Shown: positions 32,315-45,100 of the stretch, one piece after another | Layout: every line of letters begins with the position of its first letter | Position numbering within the stretch: the stretch's first letter is position 1 | Assembly (NCBI RefSeq): GCF_932526225.1 | Contig: NC_064048.1 | Location: 6,740,627-6,804,626 of the forward strand | Reading direction: 5' to 3' | Source of the DNA: Nematostella vectensis | Taxonomy: Eukaryota; Cnidaria; Anthozoa; Actiniaria; Edwardsiidae | Length of the DNA: 64,000 bases | Notes under the pieces: model-generated | What the model was told of the DNA's origin: nothing | The model's input: only the letters and a program-made list of their open reading frames with translations | Databases searched by the model: none | Program-made: the position numbers and the translations under genes

Positions 32315-34158
32315 ATGAGCAGAGCAAAAACTGGATTGCTTATATATCGGACTGTGGTACTTGCTTCGTGGTTGATGGTGGGGGCTGCTTTGTTCCAGTA
32401 CATTGAGACAATTCCTTTTTCTGTTGAGGAAAATAAAGTCACTCGTATTGAGGAAGCAACCAAGTTACGTTTTAACCTGACAGATGAGGAATTCTCAGAG
32501 CTAAAGCAGGTTTTTTGCGATATATCAAAGAAGCAGCCGTTTGTTTGGTCGTTCGGAGAGTCGTTGTTTTTTACTTACCAGCTTTTAACAACTATAGGTG
32601 AGTATGAGTTTTGTATGTGTAACAGAATGGCATTTGCTTTTTTATGCAACTCACATTACTGTTTGCTACTTACATATACATGTGATAACCAACATCTTTG
32701 ATACTAGAATTTCATCGCGCTGCTTAGATGCTTTATTTTGAAAGAGGTTTAGAATCTTAAACTCATAACGGAGCACCTGGGACGAAGCATGCGCACGCTT
32801 TGCAAGAACAAACAAACATTAAACCACAGGCAGCCCAAGCACATTATAAGTAAATTTTTACTGTATGATGAAGGAACTCCCTCTCTAACCAGAGAGATAT
32901 CTCTTCGACCAGCTTCTAGGCTTCCAAATAATCAATTAACAACAGGATAAATTAAGTTAGGACTTATACTTTTATTAATCACTATTTTCAGGAACTCTGT
33001 GATGATTTTTAAGCAATTTCGAGAGTTACGAAACCATCTAATCACCGTATTTCATCTCTTTCATCATACAATAAAAAATTACCTATAATGTACATGGGCC
33101 GGCTGCCTGTGAATAAACAACAAAGATGGGGAATCATAAAAGCGGGAAAATACGCATTTTTTGTTTTTTGAACATAGGGAGAAAAGATAACCTTCATATC
33201 AATATTTGGGTGTCCTTCAAACCCGCTCGGTCAATCTCTGGGAGGCCTGGGTCTAAGGGCTTTTCAAGATTAGTGAGATGAAAATTTGACCAAGCTGTCA
33301 GGTTTTTTTGGACAAATTCTTGCCACGAGTCTCAAATTGACAGGAATCAGCATTTTTCACCATATTTTCTGGAGATCAGGGAGCGGGAAAACTTTAGCTC
33401 TTCTAAATATGGGCATCAATGACCATATAAGGCAATGCAAACGAAGGACACTATCCGTGGGGAATATTGTTGATATGTTCCAATATACCACTTGTAACAA
33501 GTTCAATGAGTAGCACACTCTGTTTAGAGCCAAATAAATATTTTTACTTGCAGGATATGGTAGCATCACCCCTAGGACACCTGCTGGACAGCTTACCACC
33601 ATTGCGTATGCGCTAATTGGGATACCGCTGACCCTTTTAACTCTCCGATCCGTGGGCGTCCACATAAATGCCTTCCACTTCTACCTTATAAGGTCAACGC
33701 ACAGAAAGCACTGCAAAAATGAGAAATGCACTCATGAAGAAGTAGCGAGTATAATCATGAGCACATCTGGACTCCTATTGACTGTGATTATAGTCGCCGT
33801 CGTAATGTTTTTCTCGATAACCTCTTGGACATTTACTGAGGCACTCTACTTTGTTTTTGTCTCGTGTTCAACTGTTGGATTTGGAGACTATGTCCCACCA
33901 CCTCAGTTGCCATGGAGATTGGAATGCTACTTGATAAATTTCCCTATGTTAAGTTATATGTCAAGCTTGCTAGACGCTATTGTTTTGTTTGTGGACAAAA
34001 AGGAGTTGTCGATATGTGAGTCGATCCGTTGTCGGCCGGAAGTACAGTCATCAGTTCACGATGGTCAAATTACAGGTGTTAGTTATAATACAGCATATGA
34101 TGGTAATGACATAGTGGAAGAAATTAAAGCGTATAATGCAAAACCAGTGATTATTTAG
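32315..34158 (+). CDS. Two-pore-domain potassium channel (K2P), two exons
   Basis: Exons 32315-32597 and 33554-34158 join in phase inside the first filter codon (295 residues). K2P subunits dimerise to form background K+ channels in the plasma membrane. Seen: M1 with GAALFQYIE, P1 helix FFTYQLLTTIG continuing as YGSITPRTPAGQL (filter TIGYG), M2 AYALIGIPLTLL, M3 after IIMSTSG, P2 with SCSTVGFGDYVPP (filter VGFGD), and M4 before LFVDKKE. A YGSITP turn and VGFGD are usual for the family. The start is the ATG at 32315; a splice acceptor-like TTTAG at 32258-32262 means an upstream coding exon is possible. The subfamily (TASK/TWIK-like) is not assigned. The intron contains a MITE. Confidence 0.9.
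32825..33111. mobile_element. MITE in the K2P intron
   Basis: About 287 bp with inverted ends of about 50 bp: CACAGGCAGCCC then ACATTATAAGTAAATTTTTA, against TAAAAAATTACCTATAATGT and GGCTGCCTGTG. Non-coding. Confidence 0.75.
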
Positions 34159-34235
34159 TGTGAAAAGCGGAAAAAAGCAAACGGCTTAGCAGTTCAATCA
34201 CATAGATCAATCACCTCCCCTAAATTGAATGTAAA

Positions 34236-34263
34236 TAAATAAATAAATAAACAAATAAACAAA

Positions 34264-34326
<63 letters not shown>

Positions 34327-34332
34327 AATAAA
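34236..34332 (+). repeat. AAAT tetranucleotide microsatellite
   Basis: About 90 bp of (AAAT)n just downstream of the K2P stop, with AATAAA words that could serve as polyadenylation signals. Confidence 0.9.
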
Positions 34333-34566
34333 ACTTTTGGCGAATAAAAATTTAAGAAACACCCCACCCCTCCTCTTTAATTCTATTGGAAATGAATTCT
34401 TAATGTTTCAACAAATTGATTAATAAATTAATTATGTTATTAGTTATGCAGTGCCACAGCAATTTGAACAATAAATTCAATAATATGAAAACTCAGTTAC
34501 AGTGAGTAATCGCATATTTAAATACAAATGGCCCAAATAGTCGTGTGCGTAAAACCAGAAGAATAA

Positions 34567-34645
34567 ATACAATAAACCAAAAACTGGTATTCGACTCTCT
34601 TCTAAATTTTGGTGTATAATAAGACTTCTTCAGGGCTAGAGTAAT
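34567..34645 (+). repeat. Penelope-like terminus fragment
   Basis: ACCAAAAACTGGTATTCGAC and AATAAGACTTCTTCAGGGC match the left end of the element at 6951. Confidence 0.7.
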
Positions 34646-34687
34646 CCGAGCAGAAAAAATATAAAAGAAAATTAATCGCTAATCGGT

Positions 34688-34815
34688 TTCAACACGAGAT
34701 TGTTTAACCTTTAAGCATCGATAAAAGCAGTACAATCGTGGCTACGTTTTTAACACGAGATTGTTCACCCTTGAAGCATCCGATGAAAGCAGTACGCAAT
34801 CGTGGCTACGTTTGG
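34688..34815. repeat. Tandem duplication over the 3' end of the TMEM79-like gene
   Basis: Two roughly 60-bp copies starting AACACGAGATTGTT and ending AATCGTGGCTACGTTT; one carries the real stop, the other lies downstream of it. Confidence 0.8.
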
Positions 34816-35289
34816 GATGAACGTCAGCCCAAATCCAAATCCTCTAGCCATAAAGTGAATCTTGTTTTTAACAGCAAAACACAGCCTTCCCGTGACAAAG
34901 ATCCCTACAAGCACTGGCACAACGATCATCTCCTTGGCGGTGAGATAAGTTGTGAGAGCTAGCAACGCTACGAAATGCAAAACAAACTGCTCAATCGTGT
35001 TCTTTAGGTTCTGAGGAAGCTGCACAAACGACTTTCTATCCTTATTCAACGGATTGATTGCTGGTGTCGAGAACCGTGTATTTGCAACCCAAACCACGCA
35101 TGCTAGAACTGCAAGAAGATAGACGACCTCCCATTGTAGTGTGAAGGTGATCCGGTCTGCGAAGGTTGGAAGAGCACGGATCTTCGGAGGTGATTGCTTG
35201 ACAAAGGATGCCTCCGTTACGAGTACGATAATACACAGGAAGCCTTGCAAAAACACGTAACTGTGGAGTTTGCGTTGGGAAGACGTCAT
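34765..35289 (-). CDS. TMEM79-like membrane protein (MAPEG-type fold), single exon
   Basis: 174 residues from ATG at 35289 to TGA at 34765. Seen: an N-terminal hydrophobic segment, IRALPTFADRITFTLQWE, a second membrane segment, then QNLKNTIEQFVLHFVALLAL, VGIFVTGRLCF and the end RGFGFGLTFIPNVATIAY. The FxxxRL plus RGFGxGLTFxP tail matches my recollection of TMEM79 and of MAPEG proteins, which include microsomal glutathione transferases. It is shorter than human TMEM79, lacking its long cytoplasmic N-terminus. A function (membrane detoxification or trafficking) is only inferred from family. The end of the coding region and stop lie in a 60-bp imperfect tandem duplication (34690-34815). Confidence 0.75.
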   Translation of the reverse strand: MTSSQRKLHSYVFLQGFLCIIVLVTEASFVKQSPPKIRALPTFADRITFTLQWEVVYLLAVLACVVWVANTRFSTPAINPLNKDRKSFVQLPQNLKNTIEQFVLHFVALLALTTYLTAKEMIVVPVLVGIFVTGRLCFAVKNKIHFMARGFGFGLTFIPNVATIAYCFHRMLQG

Positions 35290-36186
35290 CGAGAGAAAAA
35301 TCCCGCGCCTTCAACACTAGTTCAGACCACTAAGGTAATCCGAGGCTCCAAGATGTTTTCAGCGAAGAGAAGGGGGAGACAGGGACTGAAGCCGCTTTTA
35401 ACTACTTTTTTATTTGACCGGGGGTGGGTAACGTGGTGCGGAACCTGGGGTTCCGACGTGAGTTTCAATCCTAAGCTGTATCCTCTAGTCAGACAAGTCT
35501 TATGAGGGTGGCAACGTGTGCTTTTATATGCCTCTAGCCTCTCAAAGTATCGGTGATTGGCTTCCCAATTTTATTGATTATACTTTCTTGTCGTCAATCT
35601 ACTTTTACTGGTCGAATCTGTTGTATCGCGACCCGCGCTTTCAAAACCCGGTTTGTTTTGGTTTTCTGTTACGTCAGTAAAACCATTCTGAGCCAGTCAG
35701 AGTCTCGCTTTGTGCACTTCCCTGGCTATCCTCTGGACGAAAACCAGAGTGTCGCGACAGAAAGCCAGGCAAGTGCAATAGGCGAGAAAGGCAAGAATAT
35801 GCTTGGCTTAGAATAATTTGACTGGCGGAACAGAAAATCACAAAAGACAAAAAACAAATCAATGTTTTGAAAATGCGGCGTCGCTATACACCGGATTTGA
35901 CAGTAAAACTAACAAAGGTAACGTGGAATTTTAGAGTGGAAATACTCTTTAGCTCATTAAGCATTAATACACTGCAATGTATTAGTTGTTCCTTTTTGTG
36001 CTGGCTTTGCCCTTTGTTACACTGGTTTTTGAAAAGCACTCTAACCTCTGAAACACTAAGTCATCAATCAACGCAATAAACGCACTTTAATTATAATTGC
36101 AACACTTTATTTCACTAATTTTAGGATTACATTGGTTAAGATTCTATGTCAGGTCTACCAAGGATTTCCAAGCTATCCGACAGACT
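35290..36186. other. Intergenic between TMEM79-like gene and COPB1 3' end
   Basis: No exon recognised. The right part should be COPB1 3' UTR on the minus strand (AATAAA complement at 36103-36110). A loose inverted pair CCTGGCT/AGCCAGG spans 35722-35770. Confidence 0.4.
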
Positions 36187-39100
36187 TCAGTTAGACTTGG
36201 AGCTACCCTTCTTTTGAGAGAGATTTATTTTGTCCCCCAAACTCAGAGCCATTCCCTGTACAAAGACAGCGCAATTCGGTTAAACAATCATTCACATACG
36301 AGAGTCGCCTTTCGTCGTTATTCTACACACTTTCATGTCGTATTTCCTTGAATTTTATGAATCATGAAAAATTCTAATGAAATAATTAAAGCAGCTCCTA
36401 CCTGACTCTTGGCCCGGATTCGGACATGTCCGACAACCGGAGCGTCCGGCTGGCCATAAGGCTTCTCGATGCTAACATTGGCAAGTGCGTCTTCGCCGAA
36501 GATGCTCTTGGCGTAGAGATTCGCGGCCAGGAAACCGCAAGAGCCTGCAAGCGCCTGTTGAATAAAAGTTTAACACGTTATGGAGGGTTGTAAGGGGCTA
36601 CTTAGCCAGCCTATATTATTTTTACCCAAGGTTTAAAGTCTTGAGGTTCTATCTGTGTTCTACCTTCTCTGGAGTAAGGCAAAGCATGTTGGTGGATGCG
36701 ATCAGATGCCCAAGATACTCTCGCAAGTCACTGATGTTTGTATTCACTGTCACCTGTGTTGAAGGGAAGACTAATTAAGGAAGACACGACGGTGTTGGTT
36801 GTTATTGATGGTGATTATTATGATAGTGATGACGATAACAACGAAGAGAAGGAGCAGAAAACTAAGAAGAAGGAGGGAGGCGGGGGGAGGGGAGGTTCAG
36901 GAGGATGAGAAAGATAAGGAGGAGAATGTAGTGGTAGAGGAAAAGGTAAAAAATGGAGGAGGAAGTTGAGAACAAGGTTGCGCAGGAAAAGGCGGTGGAG
37001 GAAAACGCAGTGGAGGAAGAGGTGGTGGATAAGGTAACTAAGAGATGGCGGAGGAGGAGATGGCGGAGGAAGATTTGGCGAAGTAAGAGGTGACGGAGGA
37101 AGAAATGGCGGGGAAAGAGGTGGAGAAGAAAAAGGTGGCAGAGGAAGAGGTGGCGAAGGAAGAGGTGGAAAAAGAAGAGGTGGCGGAGGAAAAGATGGCG
37201 AAGGAAGAGGTGGCGGATGAAGAGGTGGCAGAGAAAGAAAGGAGGAAGAGGTAGGGAAGAAAGGAGGAAGAGGTGGGGAAGGAAGAGATGGGGGAGGAGG
37301 AGGTGGAGAAGGAAGAGGTGGAGGGGGCAGAGGTGGCAGAGGTTGAGGAGGAGGTAGCGGCGAAGTGGCGAAAATTGAGGATGAGGAAGAGTGGGGGGGG
37401 GGGGGGGGGGGCGCTGGTAGAGAAAGAGTTTTAGGAGAAGGTGGTGGAGGGGGAGAAAGAAAGGATGTAAGAGTTTGAGACGGTGGAGGAAAGGGAGGTG
37501 GAAGAGGTGGAGTTAGAAAAAGATGATGCAATGTCAGTATTGTGTGAAAACCAAAAGGTGGCCTAATCTAGGTGGAGGTATTTATGGTGGAAGTATCGTG
37601 TCATTAGCACAGTGACGATGGTGGATGTAGTATGGATAATCTCCTGAATAACGTACTGTAAGAATCTCACCTTGTTTTCCCACTCAAACTCGGCCCACAT
37701 CTGCCTGAACTCAGCGTCAGTGCAGGACGCTGGCACTATGTAGTCCATAATGTCGATATGGATGTCATTCAGCACCACACAGTTACGGTCACCGCCTCCC
37801 CCGGAAACATCATACACTAAGGAAGACAAGGGGCAATAAGTGACAGAGCAAAAAATGGCAAGTTTTCCCAAAATAAGGTCTGGTTGACTTCGGTAAGCTT
37901 GGATTTTTGCATAGAGGTTCCTTATGCTATGTAAACCAACATATCAAAAAGCATTTTTTTCTAATGGATCCGTCTTCGAGATACGAGGCTTGAAGTGCAA
38001 TTTTCAAATGTTCAAATTATGAATTATCCTTGTTTTTAGGGAGAAGTTGGGCTCTGATCAGAAATTAAGCCAACTTTGCTCGCTTATATCTAAATTTCAT
38101 ATCTTCTAAATTTCTCTAAAATTTTGAATTAAGCTTTTGGTCAGAGGAACTCCTTGTATGCGGAATCTTGAGCTTATATATTGAGAATTGGAAAATTCCA
38201 TGCCATTACGAAGTACAATTACAAGTACAAAGGCCATATCATTGTTAAACTTTAAAAAGACTTCAAACGCTCTCAGTAAAAATTGGAGTGATAATATGCT
38301 ATGGTGGAGTCTTTATTCAACGCCTCATTTTTAATTGCATTAAAAAGTGTCTTCCGTTTTTTTTTCTTTTAAATATATTTTACGACACAATAGAGTATTT
38401 CTCCCTCGATTACTCAAAATTCCCAAAGCTTCATATATTGTCGAAATTCATGATATAGCGAGTGCCAGTCAATAAAAAAAAAGGGAACTCACCGATGTTG
38501 CCAAAGATTATGCCGTTCTCAGTCGAGGATACCTTTACATTTGCCTATAAGAAACACGAAATAACAAAATATAAATGTAATACACATCCCGCTCAAAGTT
38601 CTAAACTTGCCGGTATGTCAGGAGCAAAAGAAGGTTAGACTCACCTTGATGTTTGAGAAATCATTCGCACCCAAAAGTATTGGCTGTGGTTTCTCCACAA
38701 GCTTGAGGTCCCCTGAAATAAAATGGGTGTCAAACTGACAAAACGTACTAACAGTGCATCGCGCGCTATCGCTACGTTCTCTATCGTTCTGGATCCGTTT
38801 ATCTGTAACGTTATGTAAAGCTATGCACACGTTACCTACTTTGCCAAAGTCGTGCGTGACACCTGTCATGCTACGCGCACGTTACCTAGTGTGGCAAGCT
38901 CCAGCGTGACGTTTTGTAGCGTGTCTGTTGTCTGGTTAACGATCAGCACATCAAGCACGATGTCGTATTGGTTCACATTCACGTATGCCTCTGCATATAC
39001 AGGATCGGAGAACCCGGTCAGCTGGGATACCTGTGGCAGAGCAAACAAAAAACCCTGTCTTTTAGGATACCTTTGAAAAATCCAAAGCATGGAATGATTT

Positions 39101-42100
39101 AAGCCCCGCTAACTTGAGCGTCAATAAAGACAAATCCCAGTAATCACCCAAGTAGGAATATTTTGTCTGGCAGCCATGCTAACTGAATCGAAAAGAAAGA
39201 TAATGAAATTTTGGCGGGAAAGGATGGATATGTCTAACGGTGAGCTTGCTTGTGGTTTAATGTACAGAAAAAAGAATGGTAAAACCTTGGCGCTATCCGA
39301 AAATAGCGCTGAAGTGTCTGACCTACCTTGTTCAATTTGGAGCTCTGGAGATCGTCTTCCTTCTTTCCTGTGGCGCCCACCGCCTGAGACAGACTCACCG
39401 CAAACTGGTCCTGGTTGAGAAACCAATCATGGAAAAAATGGAAATAAAATTGGGACTTCGCACGGAAATTGACGCACTTAGTTAGATAAAGTAGTTCTCC
39501 ATAGACAAGAACCTGCTCTCTACAACGTTAGCATAAACAGTTTTGTGCAATCCCTCATACTTTTACTGTAAGGATCTTATATGAATAGTGTATAAGATAC
39601 CAAATTTTAGAATACTACTGTATAGAATTGGGTCGTCCACACGGCGAGTGGCACACTTAAATGGAAATAAAATTACGAGTTCACACGGCCACTGACGCAC
39701 TCAGTTGAAGAGATAGAATTGCGGGTTCGCACAGTAAGCTTTAAAGAACTGTAGGGTAAAGATGGTGCAAACAATAAAGAACACATCTTTGTTTTTCTAC
39801 TTTTTCGTACTGTTGAAGTTTTAAGTTATCGTAAGCAAAATAATGCGATTTCAGCAGTTTCTGTGACAGGAAAAGACACAGCGAAACAATTTCCACGTCT
39901 ACCGTATCCCAAATAAGGGAAACAAAGCAAAGCACAGTGATTCGGCTGAAATATATCATATGGCTACAAAAGTTGACATACTTCTGTGATTCCACTCTCC
40001 GATTTCGCCAACAAGTCGAGGAATGAAATAGGGTCATCTGCCTGGATGGCCATCACCTTCTCAGCATCAGCCTGAAAAAAGGAAAGGAGCTAATGTCACA
40101 GTGGAGCGCTTGGGCATTTACCGGTAAAACGGTCTGCATGCCTGGGCTTTTTGTCTGCATTCTGCCTGTTTGTCTTCGTACGTTGATCAAATTCCAGCTG
40201 GTTTGCCTTTCTGTACTAGGCAGTTTTTATCCGTTCTCTAGCAATCCAACTTTATCTGTATTTTTTATTTCGGCCTGTCCGTCTATCAGTGTGCTTGTCT
40301 GTCTATCCATCTACCTGTACTTTTGTCTGTCTAATAATCTGTCTGCCTGTCCGTCTATTTGTCTAACAATCTGTCTAACTGTCTGTCTTGCCTGCCGGTC
40401 TGTTTGTCCGCCCGCCTGCCTGCCTGCCTTGTAACCTACAGTATGTACCTTGACTTTCTGTTCATCCTCTAGCTTTTTATTAGCATCCAGCATGGATGAG
40501 AGTGACTGCCGGCACTGCACTGTGAAAATGTCTTTCATCAGAGGGGCGCGCTCGGCGACGGCTCGCAGACACATGGAGATGCGATCAACATCATCGTCTG
40601 TGATCACCTGATAAAGAATTAAAAAAGTCGATTCTATTATGTTTTTAACTTTCATCTAAAAGAAGAACTTACTTAAAGCACGACCTGTGAAACGAATTGT
40701 TTTTGTCTATTGAAAGCCTTGACTGTTTGAAAATCTTTAGCCAGAATTAACATTCCACGTATACATATTTCCGGTTTTACAGGTCAAAGTCTGGATGTTA
40801 TCATTCCCTGGCTATTTAAAGAGAAAACATTGCCCAATCCCTATAATATTATATGGGGTTTGAGAATATGCGGTAGGGTTAACTTACCTTCTTAGAGAGT
40901 CCCGACTTGCCAAGATGGAGAATGCTTGACATCATCAACATGCAGTTGGCGCAAAACACCTATAGCGATAGCCCAAGGTCAACAAGGGGTACTGTACAGT
41001 TTATAAAGAATGTACACATAGAAGAGAATTCATTAGAACCTCAAGCAGCCACGGCCAAAAATCAAATACCAAAAATAATTTCTATAGTATTCACTTCAAG
41101 TTATTTTACTTTGCCACCTTGAATGGACAATATAGATACATAGCGCAGCCTATTTAAGTTTAACTACAGCTTATGAGAGCCTCAAAGGCGGGACATTCGC
41201 ATGTGTGGAAACTATTTCTTGGTCCAGACTGTTCCAGTCTACTACTGTTCTGATTACAAAACTATATTTAGATACATTAGTACGAGCAAATGGTAAAGAA
41301 ATATGCCCTGAATTTATGTGCCCTGACTTGCGTGAGGGCGTTGTAAGGTGTCCAATCAGTAGAGCGGTCGAGGCTCTGCCACCCTTTGCTGAACAGCTTC
41401 AATCTTGACTCAGATCTTCTACGTAACTTTAAGTATAGCTTTTCCTTTTTCAGGGCAGGGAGTCTCTACCAGAAAAGATTGACTGATTCTTTCTTACTCA
41501 CATTCTGCTTGGTGAGATCGGATTCCTTCTGCAGGAAGCGCAGTGCAAGTTTGGTGAGGGTGCATGCGATGGCGGCGCCCACGAAGAACTCTCCATCAAG
41601 TAAATACTGACGCAGTGGAGGGCTGTAATAGGCCGGCAAGATACCTATTACTACACTGCTCGATTATCTATGTGCACTATAATTGTGTGATTAAGATGGC
41701 AAGTGGCTATTAAAAAAAAGGAATGTCTTTAAAATAATAATAAATAATCATCCATCTTCAATGTTTATCAAATACCGAGGAAAGAAATACTCTAAATTCT
41801 GAATTGTAATGCTACAATCCTGAACAAAGAATCCTGAAAAAAATCGATCAATGTAAATTATTCAATTCATATATCTCCCCTCATCCCTCAAAACAATGTT
41901 AAACACCCTGAATATTCATGCTCACTCTCCTAGCATCCCGTCATACACAATATTGCTTTGTGGGGAGAAGGAGGGGGGGGAAGGTTGAATAAACTTCTTA
42001 GTTAAGCACATGTTGAATTGTTTTATTCTTTGCACGTGAAAATCTAGGTGTCTCAACAGGTTTTGTCCAGGATTTTAGGTTTATTCTGAAGTGATGGGAG

Positions 42101-45100
42101 TACTTTAAAGATGGATGATTTTTATTAGAAACAGCCTTTATGAAAAGATTTGAGCCACATTAAAATTTGTCTAACTGTTTCATTATCATTAACCCTTTCA
42201 CTACTGAAGCCCAATGTGTGTCACATCCTGCTGTTCCTGGAGCCTAATTAGCATTCCCCACTAATTTACACACCAAAACAAAACATGCATGCTCAGTAGG
42301 TTTTGGAGGCAGATTGTAAAGAATAAAGCACAGAAACAAGTAGTGCAGATAATGAAGTTTTTAATGAACCGAAATATTGGCGTTTTTGCCACTATTGCAT
42401 AGAGCGATAATGATTTGAATTTACAATTTCATACAAAAATTCAAATTTCGCGCCATCTTCTCTACCAATGATCTCAAATTTTGCATCATTTACAAGATTT
42501 TTGTTTATCTTAGACACAAAATATAAATAGAACATATAATAAAGGTAGTTGTAAGCATATAGTCATAAGAAATAGTGTAAAAATAAAGTCTGTACTATGA
42601 TAGTTTATGCCGTGCCATGGTCCATTTCATGGAATGCCTGGTGGCAACCTTTACGGCAGAGACCGACTTTGCAGACCGCGCACTCATAGTACGTCTCGAT
42701 CTTGTAGCCTTTCGGGGTCGTTTTTCCCTTCTTGCTGCAAAGAACACATGCCCTCTTCCTTCCTTCTACATGAGTGGCGACATGAGCTGAGGCTGGGATG
42801 TTCTGGGGAGTTGGGGGAGCAGGGACTCGTGGGCGCTTTCTCGAGTTGAACTTCGCAATAAGCGATTGCGCTAGTTCTGTCTTGAAAACGATAACAGTCC
42901 TCTTCGCCTTTCCTTGTAATTGGCGCTTAAATCCTTCAAGGACGAATGCGTTTGTCACTGCCAGATTGAACAAAAACCAAAACACGTATTTATACCATTT
43001 ATGCGATTGCCAGCCCGAGGAATAAAACGATCGGAGCTGGTCCGCGCGGTCAACTCCTCCCATGTGCGCCGTGTAAACATCCGTCACCTTCGGCTTTTCG
43101 ATGTCTATTTCTTCGCGGCTGCGATACTTTCTTCTCACTGTGCGACCCGGCTCAAGAGGGGAAACATTTGTCGAAAGAAGACTGACATCCCTCTTGTCGT
43201 GCCATTTTGTGAAGAGGAGCTGGCCTCGCTGACGCTGAAGCATTTCACCGGGCTTCAACTTCTCTTTGGCACATGGCGGCAATTCCCTGCGATTCACGCG
43301 CACAGTCCCGCATGCATAGGTTTTTTGATCTAGCAAGTGGTCAAAAAGCCGAACAGTTGTAAAAAAATTATCACAGAAGATGTGTCTGTAACTGTTAAGG
43401 AAAGGCTTAGCCATATCCATAACCACATCGTAGCCGAGTCCATGGACACGCTGTCTGTTTTCTTGCCCAAGGTAAACTTTGTAGTTGCACACGTAACCGT
43501 TGTTCGCGTCGGCCGCCATCCACACTTTTATGCCGTATTTCGTCGGCTTTGCAGGCATATATTGGCGAAAACCAAGTCTTCCCTTGAAGGCAATCATTCC
43601 CTCATCGACTGATATGTCCTTTGAGGGCTCGTAAGCTTGCTGGATACTTTTTAAGACATCGCTCAGTACTGGGCGAACTTTAAAGAGACGGTCGTAATCG
43701 GCGTCCCCACGTTGTGGCTCGTTGTTCGGATCGCTGAAGTGTAGGAATTGGGCGATCTCTTCAAACCTTGTCTTGGGAATCACGTCCTGAATCCCAAGGT
43801 TTCCAAATAGGGGGTTTTGGGACCAATAAAGGGCTTGCTGTGGCAAGGAATTAATCCCCATCACGAGCGCTACCCCAAGGAACATGCGGAGTTCGTCGGG
43901 AGTGACGTTCTTCCACTTCGCCAGCCGTGCCTCTCTATCGGCCTTCTGCCCGATAATAAATTGTGCATATCGGTTAGTTTCGTCAGAAATTAAACCAATA
44001 AGTTCATCCGAAAACATCAAACTAAAATAGTCTTCAGCTTTTGCATCTTCTGATACCGTTTTCTTCAACCGTTGTTGCCCGGTGAAGTCCTCGAGGTCGA
44101 AATGCGTGAGTTGCTCCGACCAATTTTTAACACTATCTTCATCGCTCTCGTCTTCACTTTCTTCCTCAGAAGAACTGCTTTCTTCCTCAGAAGAAAGTTC
44201 AAAACCCTGAAACTCATTTTCAGAATTGTTTACATCGTCATTCTCGTCAGGATTAACACCAAAAATCGCTCTAAATTCGCTCGCATCGATCGCTAAAGAT
44301 TCCGCCATGTTTGCAGTACAGGGGTGACTGATAAGTTTTCGGTCGGCGCTCACGCAGCTTATACAATGAAAAATTATGCGCAGTTGGTGGGATTTGATTG
44401 GCTAATGTCGTAAGAACAATAGCCCACGTGTTTTCCTGCAGCATGAATTCCCTAGGGAGGAGGGGGACGATTGTTTTGAGTTGTATGCAAATTGGCCGCT
44501 TTTGGCCGCTCCAGGAAAAACGTCACATTTCCGTTTGGCCGCTTTTGGCCGTTTTGATAGTGAAAGGGTTAAATGACAGATTCACATTAGCAAGCGAAAA
44601 GTGCACAAGTCTCACCGCTTCTCATCATCAGTCTTGGCTAAGCCTACAGCGGCCCCTGGTTGGGAGAAGGCACTCTGTGTAGCATAGGTACCATCTGCAG
44701 TGACCAGCCGCTGACTGGCGGCACTACTGGCAGGGGCTTCCTCACCAGCTAAACAACAAAATAATACCTCAATATTTTATTACCCATTAAAGGTTGTCAA
44801 TGAACAGAGTACTATTTTAAAACAGAAGGATGTATGTATGATATTTCCATAATATCAAACCCCCTTGGAATGAAGATGACACTTAATTGATAATATTTGA
44901 TTGAAAATATATGTGACATTGTGCCTTATATAGAAGAAGTTAGTACCTTCCCCTTGATCTCCTGCTGCCTTTCTCATCTCGTCATCAACAATAGGCATAT
45001 CACCCAGTCCTTTGCGAATTTCCTCCATGACTGTCATGATATCCTCCTTGCTGTCGGCATACTCACCAAGGATCCACAAGGCGTGGCGATGGATCCTAAG

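Noticed and set aside
36818-37531. Proline/serine-rich 237-residue frame on the minus strand
   Set aside because: Explained by the polypurine tract composition; lies in a COPB1 intron.
40093-40434. Cys/Leu-rich 113-residue frame
   Set aside because: Translation of a CTGT low-complexity tract.
42920-43612. Plus-strand frames of 90-137 residues
   Set aside because: Antisense shadows of the piggyBac transposase.
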